A stretch of DNA of 64,000 bases from Bremerella sp. TYQ1 (lineage in GTDB: Bacteria > Planctomycetota > Planctomycetia > Pirellulales > Pirellulaceae), in the NCBI RefSeq assembly GCF_020150455.1, contig NZ_CP083740.1:2170001-2234000 (forward strand), written 5' to 3'. Positions 18,451 through 26,668 of this stretch are shown here, one piece after another (position 1 is the first letter of the stretch; each line of letters starts with the position of its first letter). The position numbers and the translations under genes are program-made. The notes under the pieces were generated by a model. It saw only the letters and a program-made list of their open reading frames with translations, ran no database searches and had not been told where the DNA came from.

Positions 18451-18984
18451 CTACAGCCCAGCCTGGTCTCGTATGCGATCTTGAAATTTCTTGACGTCGG
18501 CGTTGCTGAAGGTGACTTGATCGTCGAAGCGGACTTCGCACCAGCGGTGGGCGCCCAGATCAAAGCGTTTGATCTCTCCTGGAGTGAACTCACCTTCGAT
18601 CGTGAAGACCTGAGCAGCATGGGCCTGATCTCCAGTCTTGGAGTCTTCGACGGTCATCGCGCCGCTCTCGATCTGCATCGTCAGTTGGTACTTGCCATCG
18701 GTCAGTGGTTTGGTCGTTCCATTCCAAGTCATCCCGACAAGCACTTCCGTATCGCTGCGGCGGAACGTTTCACGCTTGCTCACGTCCGAACGAAATGGCT
18801 GACCGACAATCGACATAATGCTCGGTCGCATCAACAGGGAAGGCCCTGAATGGGGCGCCTTTTCGACGACCCCGATCGAGACCGTCACCATCGGTTTAGC
18901 AGCCGATTGGGCATCGAGTTGTCCGGCCGTTGCGATGCCGAACAAGAGGCTTAAACCAATCCAAAATGCAGGAAATCGATCCAT
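18451..18984 (-). CDS. Secreted protein, tandem paralogue A
   Basis: A 177-residue protein with a signal peptide at about 1-25 (IGLSLLFGIATAGQLDAQ, cleavage near DAQ). The rest is a beta-rich domain of unknown family with KYQLTMQIESG and FDLGAHRWCEVRF. AAGGA lies 9 bases before the ATG at 18984; a GTG two codons upstream would be too close to it. It is the first gene of a two-gene run with the smaller paralogue downstream. Function not known. Confidence 0.74.
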   Translation of the reverse strand: MDRFPAFWIGLSLLFGIATAGQLDAQSAAKPMVTVSIGVVEKAPHSGPSLLMRPSIMSIVGQPFRSDVSKRETFRRSDTEVLVGMTWNGTTKPLTDGKYQLTMQIESGAMTVEDSKTGDQAHAAQVFTIEGEFTPGEIKRFDLGAHRWCEVRFDDQVTFSNADVKKFQDRIRDQAGL

Positions 18985-19091
18985 CAGCACGAGTCCTTTG
19001 CGAGGTAAATGCGGGGAAGCATTGTTCTAGCCCATCTTCAGCGAAAGGGTCAATTTCAACTTCCTGAGGACAGATCGCCCATTTCTGGACA

Positions 19092-19120
19092 TTGACATCC
19101 AATTTAAACCTGCCTACACT
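19092..19120 (+). promoter_or_regulatory. Sigma-70-type promoter of the DUF3365 gene
   Basis: Consensus TTGACA at 19092-19097, 17 bases, then TACACT at 19115-19120. It lies 90 bases before the GTG start at 19210 and is the best sigma-70 match found by eye in the window. Confidence 0.65.
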
Positions 19121-19209
19121 GAACGCACAAACAGGATAAACACATCCACTTTAACCCGGTCGGGCCTTGCTCGGCTATGTTTGCCCCAACAACGAACAGG
19201 AGTCCCATC

Positions 19210-19737
19210 GTGCGTAAGTCGAAGTTCTTTCCGATCGTGCTACTTCTTGGATTGGTGGTTAGTCTGGCGTCGTCGCGAAGCAGGGGAGCAGATCCTCCGT
19301 CCGATGCCGCGGTTGATCAGGCCCGCAAGACGGTGCAAATGCTCGACGACATCTACAAAGGTGGCATCGTGCTGATCACTGAAAACTACGTGCACGACGA
19401 AGACGATCTGCCGGCAGGCATCGCCTTCAAAAAACTGTTTGAAGCAGCCGCAAAGAAAGGATGGCACGAAGTCCGCCTGCTCGACGCGACCGGGGAACCG
19501 TACAACTTCGAGAACGCCCCGTCCGATTCGTTCGAGAAAGCCGCCATCAAAGCCCTTTTGGCCGGCAAGCCTGGCTACGAGGAAGTAGTGGAACGAGACG
19601 GCAAGCGCTTTCTTCGCTCCGCCACCCCAGTCCCCGTCGTCATGCAGAAATGCACGATGTGCCACGAACATTACAACGACGCCAAGCCTGGCAGCGCGAT
19701 CGGTGCGATGAGCTATACGCTACCGATTGATCCGTAG
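19210..19737 (+). CDS. Periplasmic DUF3365 (Tll0287-like) c-type haem protein
   Basis: A 175-residue protein. After a signal peptide (KSKFFPIVLLLGLVVSLASS), it has the Tll0287-like fold features, including VLITENYVHDE, HEVRLLDATGEPYNFENAP and GKRFLRSATPV, then a single haem c site CTMCH. A GTG at 19210 is chosen as start because AGGAG lies 7 bases before it; an upstream in-frame ATG at 19177 has no ribosome site. Such proteins are periplasmic sensors or electron carriers with one covalently bound haem. No cytochrome maturation or oxidase gene is adjacent, so the redox partner is unknown. Confidence 0.85.
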   Translation: MRKSKFFPIVLLLGLVVSLASSRSRGADPPSDAAVDQARKTVQMLDDIYKGGIVLITENYVHDEDDLPAGIAFKKLFEAAAKKGWHEVRLLDATGEPYNFENAPSDSFEKAAIKALLAGKPGYEEVVERDGKRFLRSATPVPVVMQKCTMCHEHYNDAKPGSAIGAMSYTLPIDP

Positions 19738-20029
19738 TCATTGGGGAAACTTTCCGCTCGAAGATCGTCGACGGGATCTTCGAGCGTTTCTCGATCAAAA
19801 GGGCAAGAAATATACGCAAGAATTGCTACGCGTTTTACGCAAATCGATCACCGCTTAGATATGGCAAATAGGGCGATTGCGGCGCAGATTGTTGCAATAG
19901 CGACACGATAACTTTTCAGTCCATTCAGAAACATTGATTGACCACCCCATCCAGGGGCGATAAAACACCACAACAGCTATGCAATAGTCATTTATTTTCC
20001 CCGCTCTTTTCTTGAATCGAGGCTCTCTG

Positions 20030-21100
20030 ATGGCTACCCGAATTTGCGAATCGGGACAAAAGCGAGGTTTCACCCTCGTTGAACTCCTGGTGGTTATCGC
20101 GATTATTGGTGTTTTGATCGCCCTTTTGTTGCCGGCCGTGCAACAGGCCCGCGAAGCTGCGCGACGCATGCAATGCAGCAACAACATGAAGCAGCTAGGG
20201 CTCGGCGTCCATAACTTCCACGATACGTTTGGACTTGTGCCGGCCGGTGGAGCGGCGGATCAAGCTCCCTTTGGAACACATGCGTCCGGGGCCGCTTGGG
20301 GCAGCTCGTGGATGGTTTTTATGCTGCCGTTCATCGAACAGAATGCCTTGTTTGATCGAATGAATTTGGGAGGAGGATCAGGCTGGGGTACCAATGCTGC
20401 AACCAATACGGCTGCCTCTCAAAACGTCACCATCGATGCGTACCTTTGCCCATCGTCACCGCTCGAAAAATGGGCCGCCAATCCGAATTCCAACGGACCG
20501 ATCATGGCTCCTAGCTATGCCGCCATTTCCGGAGCGGTCGATGGCTTGATCCCTGGCTACACCGAGTCGCGTGTCAACACACCTTCATCCGCCACCGGTT
20601 GCTGTTCCGGAGGCATTGCCAGCGGCGGTGGTGTACTGATTCCCAGTGGCGAGCAAGGGTTGGCTTCAATTACTGATGGCACGTCCAACACCGCGATCAT
20701 TGGTGAAATCAGCGACGCGTTGATCACCGCAAACGGCTCGAAGCATGACTACCGCAACGGCTACCGTCACGGTTGGATGATTGGCTGGCGTTCGACGTTG
20801 TCTCCTCCCAAAGTTGGCAACGGGGGCGACCTGCGAACGTTCAACCAGGTAACGATTCGGTACCCGATCAACCAAAAGCGACGCCCCGGCACCGGCTGGC
20901 CCGATGCTCCTGGTAATTGCGGTTCCGATGGTATATGCGACAACGCAAGCACGAACATGCCGCTGATCTCAGCTCATCCCGGCGGCGTGATGACACTGCT
21001 GGCCGACGGTTCGGTTCGCTTCCTGCCAGAAACGATGACGCTCGACATGCTTGCTCGCTTGGTCACACGCGACGACGGTCAAGTCAACGAACTGCCGTAG
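20030..21100 (+). CDS. DUF1559 prepilin-like protein (cassette 2)
   Basis: A 356-residue DUF1559 protein with leader [20 protein letters not shown] and the [15 protein letters not shown] segment. The C-terminal signature is HPGGVMTLLADGSVRFL. A glycine/serine-rich stretch in the middle (ATGCCSGGIASGGG) distinguishes it from its paralogues. GAGG lies before the ATG at 20030; an earlier TTG in frame is not favoured. It is followed 75 bp later on the same strand by a lipoprotein gene, repeating the DUF1559-lipoprotein arrangement. Surface or pseudopilin role inferred. Confidence 0.93.
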   Translation: MATRICESGQKRGFTLVELLVVIAIIGVLIALLLPAVQQAREAARRMQCSNNMKQLGLGVHNFHDTFGLVPAGGAADQAPFGTHASGAAWGSSWMVFMLPFIEQNALFDRMNLGGGSGWGTNAATNTAASQNVTIDAYLCPSSPLEKWAANPNSNGPIMAPSYAAISGAVDGLIPGYTESRVNTPSSATGCCSGGIASGGGVLIPSGEQGLASITDGTSNTAIIGEISDALITANGSKHDYRNGYRHGWMIGWRSTLSPPKVGNGGDLRTFNQVTIRYPINQKRRPGTGWPDAPGNCGSDGICDNASTNMPLISAHPGGVMTLLADGSVRFLPETMTLDMLARLVTRDDGQVNELP

Positions 21101-21175
21101 CCTGTTGCCAATCCGTTCTTACCGCGGCATTTCCTAGGAGCGAAATGCCGCTCGGCTTCTTTCTTCTTCTCTTGT

Positions 21176-21601
21176 ATGCAGCAAATCATGAACCGCACGA
21201 TGTTTTCTGTGGGTGCCGCCATTTTACTGGGCGCCTCGATTCTGATCGGTTGTAACTCCGGGCCAGCGATCCCCAAGTCGTATCCCGTCCAGGGTGAAGT
21301 CACCCTCGATGGCAAACCGATGCCGTCCGGCGAAGTGATCTTCGTATCGGTCGCGGATGGAATTCGCGATACGGTCAAAGTCGAGAACGGCAAGTTCACC
21401 GGCGAAGTATTGCCGGGCGAACGCAAAGTTGAAATCCGTTCGTACATTGCCAAAGAAGGGAACACGAAGATGTACGGCCCTGACGCCGAGCCTTCGTACG
21501 TGAACATCATTCCCAAAAAGTACAACGAGAACACCGAGCTAACCGCGACCGTCGAGAAGTCCGACGAAAATCAATTTTCATTCGAGGTGAAGTCGAGCTA
21601 G
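21176..21601 (+). CDS. Small lipoprotein with transthyretin-like fold, cassette 2
   Basis: A 141-residue lipoprotein with lipobox ILIGC. The mature part (YPVQGEVTLDGKPMPSGEVIF ... GKFTGEVLPGERKVEI) has the short strand pattern of a carboxypeptidase-regulatory-like/transthyretin-type beta-sandwich, which in planctomycetes commonly accompanies DUF1559 genes. It lies 75 bp after the cassette-2 DUF1559 gene. Its stop overlaps the end of the convergent sigma factor gene by 4 bases. A second ATG four codons in is equally possible as start. Function unknown. Confidence 0.85.
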   Translation: MQQIMNRTMFSVGAAILLGASILIGCNSGPAIPKSYPVQGEVTLDGKPMPSGEVIFVSVADGIRDTVKVENGKFTGEVLPGERKVEIRSYIAKEGNTKMYGPDAEPSYVNIIPKKYNENTELTATVEKSDENQFSFEVKSS

Positions 21602-22467
21602 ACGCTCGGCGTGCGGTCGAACAGGGCCAGCTTGTCAGGGTTTCGATAGACAAACACGGCGGCAACTTTTCCATCGACGACATAAAGTTGGTACGCCGCG
21701 ATGATTTGATCTCCCTGGCAAGAGATCATCCCCGGCGAACCATTGAACCATGTCGGCTCGAAACGCAGCTCGCCGAAACGCTGCACGTTGCGGACAACAC
21801 GCACAAGGAACGTTGTCACCGCGTCGAAGCCAACTACCAAGTCCTTCGCCGCACTGATCTTGCCGCCACCATCGGTATGCATGACGACGTCTTCGGAAAG
21901 AACTGTCCGCAGTTGATCCAAGTCGCCGGCGTTGACGGCTTGGAAGAACGCGTCGGAAATTCGCTGCATGCCTGGCACATCGACGGCCGAACGCGGCTTG
22001 TTTCCTTTCAAATGATCTCGAGCTCTCTTGGCCAGCTGACGACAATGGGCCGGTTGCAGGCCCAAGATATCGGCGACTTCCGCAAACTCGTAGCCGAACA
22101 GGTCATGCAGAATGAACGCGCCCCGTTCGGCTGGTTTCAATCGTTCGATCGTCAGCATCAACGCAATCGAAATCGTTTCGTCCAACTCGGTCTTGCCGGC
22201 ATGATCTTCCAGGATCGGCTCGGGAAGCCATGGCCCGATGTACTTTTCGCGCTGGTACTGCACCGACTTGATCCGATCTAAACAAAGGCGAGCACACACA
22301 CGAAGGTACCAACTGCGAGGCGAATCGAGTTGCGGCCGCCCGGCTTGCTCCCAGCGGAGATATGCGTCCTGGGCAACATCTTCCGCATCCGGCAAGCTAC
22401 CAAGCATGCGATAACAGAAACCGATCAACTCTTTGCGTAACGATTCAAACTCGTCGCCGGAAACCAT
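21598..22467 (-). CDS. ECF41-type RNA polymerase sigma factor with SnoaL-like C-terminus
   Basis: A 289-residue sigma factor. Regions 2 (about 10-75) and 4 (about 105-155, with FGYEFAEVADILGLQPAHCRQL) are present, followed by a 115-residue NTF2/SnoaL-like extension. Family-specific marks of ECF41 are visible: WLPEP at 80-84, DGGGK at 199-203 and NPDKL at 276-280 near the C-terminus. In ECF41 the extension, not an anti-sigma factor, modulates activity; here, consistently, no anti-sigma gene is adjacent. The gene is second in an operon with an AhpD-like protein, a pairing typical of this ECF group. CGGAG precedes the ATG. A matching promoter sits upstream of the operon. Confidence 0.93.
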   Translation of the reverse strand: MVSGDEFESLRKELIGFCYRMLGSLPDAEDVAQDAYLRWEQAGRPQLDSPRSWYLRVCARLCLDRIKSVQYQREKYIGPWLPEPILEDHAGKTELDETISIALMLTIERLKPAERGAFILHDLFGYEFAEVADILGLQPAHCRQLAKRARDHLKGNKPRSAVDVPGMQRISDAFFQAVNAGDLDQLRTVLSEDVVMHTDGGGKISAAKDLVVGFDAVTTFLVRVVRNVQRFGELRFEPTWFNGSPGMISCQGDQIIAAYQLYVVDGKVAAVFVYRNPDKLALFDRTPSV

Positions 22468-22524
22468 GTGTGAACTCCGCGGAAAGAAACGCCAGACGAG
22501 AACAGTGGGACTGCTTTCGATCGC

Positions 22525-23037
22525 TCAGAAATCGAGCTTCGCCAATTCGCAGTGGGCCGCCATTCCCATGGCTCGCTTCAACGTAGGGTAAATCCGGCAG
22601 CCAACAATGACAACGGCCAATTCGGCGAACGCTTCGATTCCATAATGGTTGCGAATCCGTTCCATGCGATCGGCGTCGTCGTTTTCATTCCGAATCACCG
22701 CGACGGCGTGGTCGTGGATATCGCGGAGTGGCTGGGGAAGCGATTCCGGCTGAGTCACAATCGATTTAAGGAGCTCTTTGTCGATGCCGGCTTCGACTCC
22801 CATTTTCAAGCTTAGATTCATACAGGGACCGCAGTCTTCGGTTTTCATCACGGCCACTTTCGCGACGAAGTAAGCATCGTCAGGCAGCTTTTGATGATAG
22901 TTAGGCATCGCTTGAGCCGCTGCGAACGTGGCATAGGCGCCCGGCGAGTCTTCTAACAGTTGAATGATATATCCGGTGTCGTAGTGGTAGTGCTGACCGA
23001 ACTGGGTAAGAGTCTCTTTCGCTTCGAGCATGTCCAT
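22525..23037 (-). CDS. AhpD/carboxymuconolactone-decarboxylase-like protein linked to ECF41
   Basis: A 170-residue all-alpha protein of the carboxymuconolactone decarboxylase/AhpD fold. The redox motif EDCGPC (Cys69, Cys72) resembles the AhpD peroxidase CXXC. AAGGGG lies about 7 bases before the ATG at 23037; longer frames start too close to the promoter. ECF41 sigma factors are commonly encoded with CMD-type, oxidoreductase or epimerase proteins, and this gene precedes the ECF41 gene by 57 bp. A promoter with ECF41-type -35 and -10 elements lies about 70 bp upstream, so it is probably the sigma factor's own target. Substrate unknown. Confidence 0.88.
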   Translation of the reverse strand: MDMLEAKETLTQFGQHYHYDTGYIIQLLEDSPGAYATFAAAQAMPNYHQKLPDDAYFVAKVAVMKTEDCGPCMNLSLKMGVEAGIDKELLKSIVTQPESLPQPLRDIHDHAVAVIRNENDDADRMERIRNHYGIEAFAELAVVIVGCRIYPTLKRAMGMAAHCELAKLDF

Positions 23038-23103
23038 GTTTATCCCCTTGGAACGATATGGGTCGATCACTGGGCAAGCCATGTGGCCCGCTTCTATTAA
23101 CCA

Positions 23104-23130
23104 GACGAGAAGCGTCTTGGGGATGTGACA
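23104..23130 (-). promoter_or_regulatory. ECF41-type promoter
   Basis: On the minus strand TGTCACA (23130-23124) is followed after exactly 16 bases by CGTC (23107-23104). This matches the target motif described for ECF41 sigma factors (TGTCACA -35, CGTC -10). It lies 67 bases before the AhpD-like start codon, and the sigma gene itself is downstream in the operon, implying autoregulation. Confidence 0.82.
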
Positions 23131-23174
23131 TCACGCGGAAAAAATTCTTTCGCCCCTCCGCTGGCTGTACGAAT

Positions 23175-23202
23175 TTGCGTAACCGACGAAAAGCGTTAAG
23201 AT
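23175..23202 (+). promoter_or_regulatory. Candidate promoter of the sialidase-like gene
   Basis: TTGCGT (23175-23180), 16 bases, TAAGAT (23197-23202), ending 49 bases before the sialidase-like ATG. Identified by eye. Confidence 0.4.
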
Positions 23203-23251
23203 AAGTCTCGCTTGCCTGCCTAAGAAAATTCCTCCTGCCTGAGAACCTTCG

Positions 23252-24379
23252 ATGAAAAACTGTTTGCTGCTGCTGTTTGTGGGGCTGCTTCTTAACTCCC
23301 TGATCGTTGCCGGAGCGGAAGCGGATGCTCCACCGTCTCAAGTTGTGTTGCCGCCTGGCCCTGGCAACCCTCGCAATAGCGAAGGGGACGTCGTGCAACT
23401 GAAAAACGGCGACGTTTTGTTGGTTTACACTCACTTCGTTGGCGGCGCCGGCGATCACGCCAAGGCCCATCTCGCGAGTCGCGTTTCACACGATGGCGGC
23501 AAGACTTGGTCGAAGAAGGACAAGATCGAAGTTCCCAACGAAGGAGGCATGAACATCATGTCAGTGTCGCTCCTGCGACTGCAGGATGGGCGGCTGGCGA
23601 TGTTCTATCTGCGGAAAAACTCGACGAACGACTGCTGTCCCCTGATGCGAATCAGCACCGACGAAGGAGAGACTTGGAGTGAAGCGACGACGATTATTCC
23701 GGACGCCGAAAATGGTTATTACGTGCTGAATAACGATCGCGTTATTCAGCTTGAAAATGGTCGCCTGGTCGCACCGCTGGCACAGCATATTGGCCCCGGG
23801 ATGCCGAAGTGGGACATCGCTTCACAGATGCTGGCCTACTATTCAGACGACGCCGGCAAGACATGGAAGCGAAGTGCCGTCGCCCCGCGTCCCCCCAAGC
23901 AAAACGACCGGAACATCGTCACCCAAGAGCCTGGCGTCGTTCAGCTTTCCGATGGCCGTGTGATGATGTTCTGCCGTACCAACGCCGGCAGCCAATTCGT
24001 TTCGTATAGCAATGATGGCGGCGAAAACTGGTCGCAGCTGGAACCCTCGGAGATCAAGTCCCCCCTTTCGCCGGCGACGATCGAGCGGATTCCCTCGACC
24101 GGCGATTTGCTGCTGCTGTGGAACGATCACTCTGACATTCCCACCGAGCTGAGAGGCAAGCGAACGCCGCTTCGTTCCGCGATCTCAAAAGACGACGGCA
24201 AGACTTGGACGCACGTGAAGACGTTGGAAGATAAGCCGACCGGCTGGTACTGCTACCTGGCGATCGACTTCGTTGATGATCATGCTGTGATGGCCTACTG
24301 TGCCGGCGACCGCCAAGAGAACAACGGTTTGGCGGTCACCAATACACAACGCTTGCCAATCGAGTGGTTCTACGAGTAA
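23252..24379 (+). CDS. Secreted sialidase-like (BNR/Asp-box) exoglycosidase
   Basis: A 375-residue exo-sialidase-like protein with a signal peptide (LLLLFVGLLLNSLIVAGAEA). Five Asp boxes are visible: SHDGGKTW, STDEGETW, SDDAGKTW, SNDGGENW and SKDDGKTW, defining a six-bladed beta-propeller. The arrangement resembles family GH33-like and related exo-enzymes; catalytic Tyr/Arg/Asp residues could not be assigned by eye. It probably trims terminal sugar residues of an extracellular glycan, as the sulfatase 14 kb away may do for sulfate. The gene converges with the cassette-3 lipoprotein gene; their stop codons are 11 bp apart across a hairpin. Confidence 0.85.
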   Translation: MKNCLLLLFVGLLLNSLIVAGAEADAPPSQVVLPPGPGNPRNSEGDVVQLKNGDVLLVYTHFVGGAGDHAKAHLASRVSHDGGKTWSKKDKIEVPNEGGMNIMSVSLLRLQDGRLAMFYLRKNSTNDCCPLMRISTDEGETWSEATTIIPDAENGYYVLNNDRVIQLENGRLVAPLAQHIGPGMPKWDIASQMLAYYSDDAGKTWKRSAVAPRPPKQNDRNIVTQEPGVVQLSDGRVMMFCRTNAGSQFVSYSNDGGENWSQLEPSEIKSPLSPATIERIPSTGDLLLLWNDHSDIPTELRGKRTPLRSAISKDDGKTWTHVKTLEDKPTGWYCYLAIDFVDDHAVMAYCAGDRQENNGLAVTNTQRLPIEWFYE

Positions 24380-24395
24380 CGCGAGCGGCGTTACT
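24375..24395. terminator. Hairpin spanning two convergent stop codons
   Basis: AGTAACGC (24375-24382) pairs with GCGTTACT (24388-24395). The stems contain the stop codons of both the sialidase-like gene and the convergent lipoprotein gene. There is no T run, so termination efficiency is uncertain. Confidence 0.45.
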
Positions 24396-24855
24396 TCAGT
24401 TCAAACTCGAACGTGTTACCTTCTTCGTTCGGCTCGACATTCGCAGTCAAGCCGGACGTCTGGTACCGACTGTATTGCTGAGGCAAATGCTGAATCACTT
24501 TCGATTGGCCGACCGAGAGAGGATCGTCGGGGTCGGCTTCTTTCAAGATTTGAACTTCTTCCTTAGTGATTTTGACGCGGTGTTCGCCAGGCACGGCACC
24601 ATCGTTCAGATCAAACGTGGTGAGCTCGGCAATCCCTTCAGCATTCGTCACCCCGGACGCACCGCGTGGGTCTCCTTTCGAGCTGAACGAGACTTTGGCC
24701 CCTTCGACAGGAGAACCCTTTTGGGTCACTTTGACTTGAGTCGGATAGACATCGACGCCAGGGTTGCGGCTGACGGTCGACTCGGAACAGCCTGAAACCA
24801 CCAACGCACACAGCAAAACGGCACTGCTATAGAGAGAATGCGTAAACGAACGCAT
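24391..24855 (-). CDS. Small lipoprotein with beta-sandwich fold, cassette 3
   Basis: A 154-residue lipoprotein with lipobox VVSGC. The mature part begins YPTQVKVTQKGSPVEGAKVSF and continues GVTNAEGIAELTTFD and VPGEHRVKI, the strand pattern of a carboxypeptidase-regulatory-like domain like the cassette-2 lipoprotein. AAGGAG lies just before its ATG. It starts 99 bp after the cassette-3 DUF1559 gene. Function unknown. Confidence 0.87.
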   Translation of the reverse strand: MRSFTHSLYSSAVLLCALVVSGCSESTVSRNPGVDVYPTQVKVTQKGSPVEGAKVSFSSKGDPRGASGVTNAEGIAELTTFDLNDGAVPGEHRVKITKEEVQILKEADPDDPLSVGQSKVIQHLPQQYSRYQTSGLTANVEPNEEGNTFEFELK

Positions 24856-24954
24856 GATGAACTCCTTAGGGAAACTCCGAACGGAAACGCACCAGGTACG
24901 CTTCCGCCGAGTCAGGAAGGTAAGAACAAAACGTGATTGGACAGCCCAAGCGTA

Positions 24955-25995
24955 CTAAGGCAGCTGGGCAACTTCGCCGCCACTCTTACTTCCCATGGCA
25001 CCCCAAACGCCGTAGGGACTTTGTCCCGAAGTGACTTGAGCTTGCGTCAGGTCGCCGGTGTCGATGGTTTCCGGAATGAAACGAACCGAAGCATCGGCCA
25101 ACGCCACGTTCACGCCGCCAGGATGATTGCTGGACAACGTCGTTAACGCTCGATCAGCGTTTTCGTTGGTGTCGTTCCAGCAAGAAGGACCATTCGGTCC
25201 AATCACCGTGGTGAAGCCAGTAAACGTGCTCAAGCCGTCGTTCCAGCGCTGACTTGCAGCAGGATTCGAGCCGCTGGTAAAGCGTTTTCGATCGGTTGGC
25301 GAAACGGCATCCCAGCAGGTACTCGGATCAGAAAGCGAGACGCTGTTGGCATGCGTCTGATTGATGAACGGCGTCTGAAAGTCGGTCAAGCGTTCCCCCA
25401 TCATGACGGTGTTGCTCGTTCCGTCAGTAATATCACGGAACTTCTTATCGAGTTCAGAACTGAAAATCCCGCGGAACTCGGTGTTGTTGTCCTGCGGATT
25501 GTACGTATCGACGTACGAGTCGCCGATCGAAAATCGGTAGCTACTCGGAGCAATGGGACGATCGGTTCGATAGGTCTTGGTAGCCCCGGTATCGGATGGA
25601 CAGAGAAGGGCTTCGAGTCGCTGCTGCCACGGGGCGAAGTTCGGATCCCATGGTTCCGGCGGCTGCGATGTGTACACCGACGTATCGTAGTTCTTAATCT
25701 GATCGGCGAGGGCGTTCTGCTCCAGAAACGGCAACAGCATCACCATCCCACCTACACGTTCGTGATAAGGACCTTCTAGGAAAGCCAATCGCGGGAACTG
25801 CTGGAATGTGTCGTGATGATTGTGCAAAGCCAAGCCAAGTTGCTTCAGCTGATTTGTACATTGGCTACGACGAGCCGCTTCACGAGCTTGCTGCACAGCC
25901 GGCAGCAAAAGGGCGACCAAGACACCAATAATGGCAATCACAACCAACAGTTCGACAAGCGTAAAACCACGCTTGCGAAGCGCAATGGTAGACAT
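24955..25995 (-). CDS. DUF1559 prepilin-like protein (cassette 3)
   Basis: A 346-residue DUF1559 protein. Start [20 protein letters not shown] at 25995 is preceded by GAGG on the minus strand; an upstream frame reaching 26142 has no family similarity. [20 protein letters not shown] and C-terminal [17 protein letters not shown] are the family landmarks. The last has D-A-S instead of the D-G-S seen in cassettes 1 and 2. It is followed by the transthyretin-like lipoprotein gene on the same strand. Confidence 0.92.
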   Translation of the reverse strand: MSTIALRKRGFTLVELLVVIAIIGVLVALLLPAVQQAREAARRSQCTNQLKQLGLALHNHHDTFQQFPRLAFLEGPYHERVGGMVMLLPFLEQNALADQIKNYDTSVYTSQPPEPWDPNFAPWQQRLEALLCPSDTGATKTYRTDRPIAPSSYRFSIGDSYVDTYNPQDNNTEFRGIFSSELDKKFRDITDGTSNTVMMGERLTDFQTPFINQTHANSVSLSDPSTCWDAVSPTDRKRFTSGSNPAASQRWNDGLSTFTGFTTVIGPNGPSCWNDTNENADRALTTLSSNHPGGVNVALADASVRFIPETIDTGDLTQAQVTSGQSPYGVWGAMGSKSGGEVAQLP

Positions 25996-26255
25996 ACTCT
26001 GTTCCTCGGGGGTGTTAAGATAGAGGAGAAATGCAGGAAAATACCAAGCCGAGAATTCGGCGGGCAAATCAACAGGAGGTGGACACAGCCCACCGATCGA
26101 ATGCCTCAATTCGATCGGCATGCGGCAGCAGAAAACTACCACCTATTGCATAGTATCTAACACCTCTAAGACCGACAAGTTTCTAAAACCAGATAAGATT
26201 TATTTCTTTTTAGGCCGAAAAACACTTACCCGCAGGCAGCTCCGTGCGGAATCAC

Positions 26256-26558
26256 TTACAGCTTCTCCATCATCTTTTTCGCCTGACGGGCAGGGCTGCT
26301 GGCTGACTTCTGAAGCTTCTCATATTCAGCTCGCAGCTCTTCCGCTTTCTCAGGCTCTGTCTCGGCCAGTTTCGTAATCCGATTCTCGATCGATACCATC
26401 TCGCTACCTAGCTGATTCGAGCTAAGGATGCCTTCCAAGTCTTGACGAATCAACTCCGTCACCGGCCGGGTATCGGGAGGAACCGGAGTGCTACCGGCAC
26501 CGCATCCGACAACTGCGGAAAAAAGAACAATCCACGAAATATGAGTCCACGCAGACAT
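26256..26558 (-). CDS. Small coiled-coil-like lipoprotein, cassette 4
   Basis: A 100-residue lipoprotein with lipobox AVVGC, a proline-rich linker and then a 65-residue charged helix (ENRITKLAETEPEKAEELRAEYEKLQK), likely coiled coil. It resembles the short helical lipoprotein of cassette 1 in layout, though not clearly in sequence. It begins 110 bp after the cassette-4 DUF1559 gene. Function unknown. Confidence 0.82.
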   Translation of the reverse strand: MSAWTHISWIVLFSAVVGCGAGSTPVPPDTRPVTELIRQDLEGILSSNQLGSEMVSIENRITKLAETEPEKAEELRAEYEKLQKSASSPARQAKKMMEKL

Positions 26559-26668
26559 GGCGAGTTACCTAAATGAAAGATGGTGGGCGATGCAATGACG
26601 TGAGCCTTCGCGTGGCGTTTGAGATCTGAACTCAGAAATCAAACGCACCGTTTTCGCGAATGAGTTTC

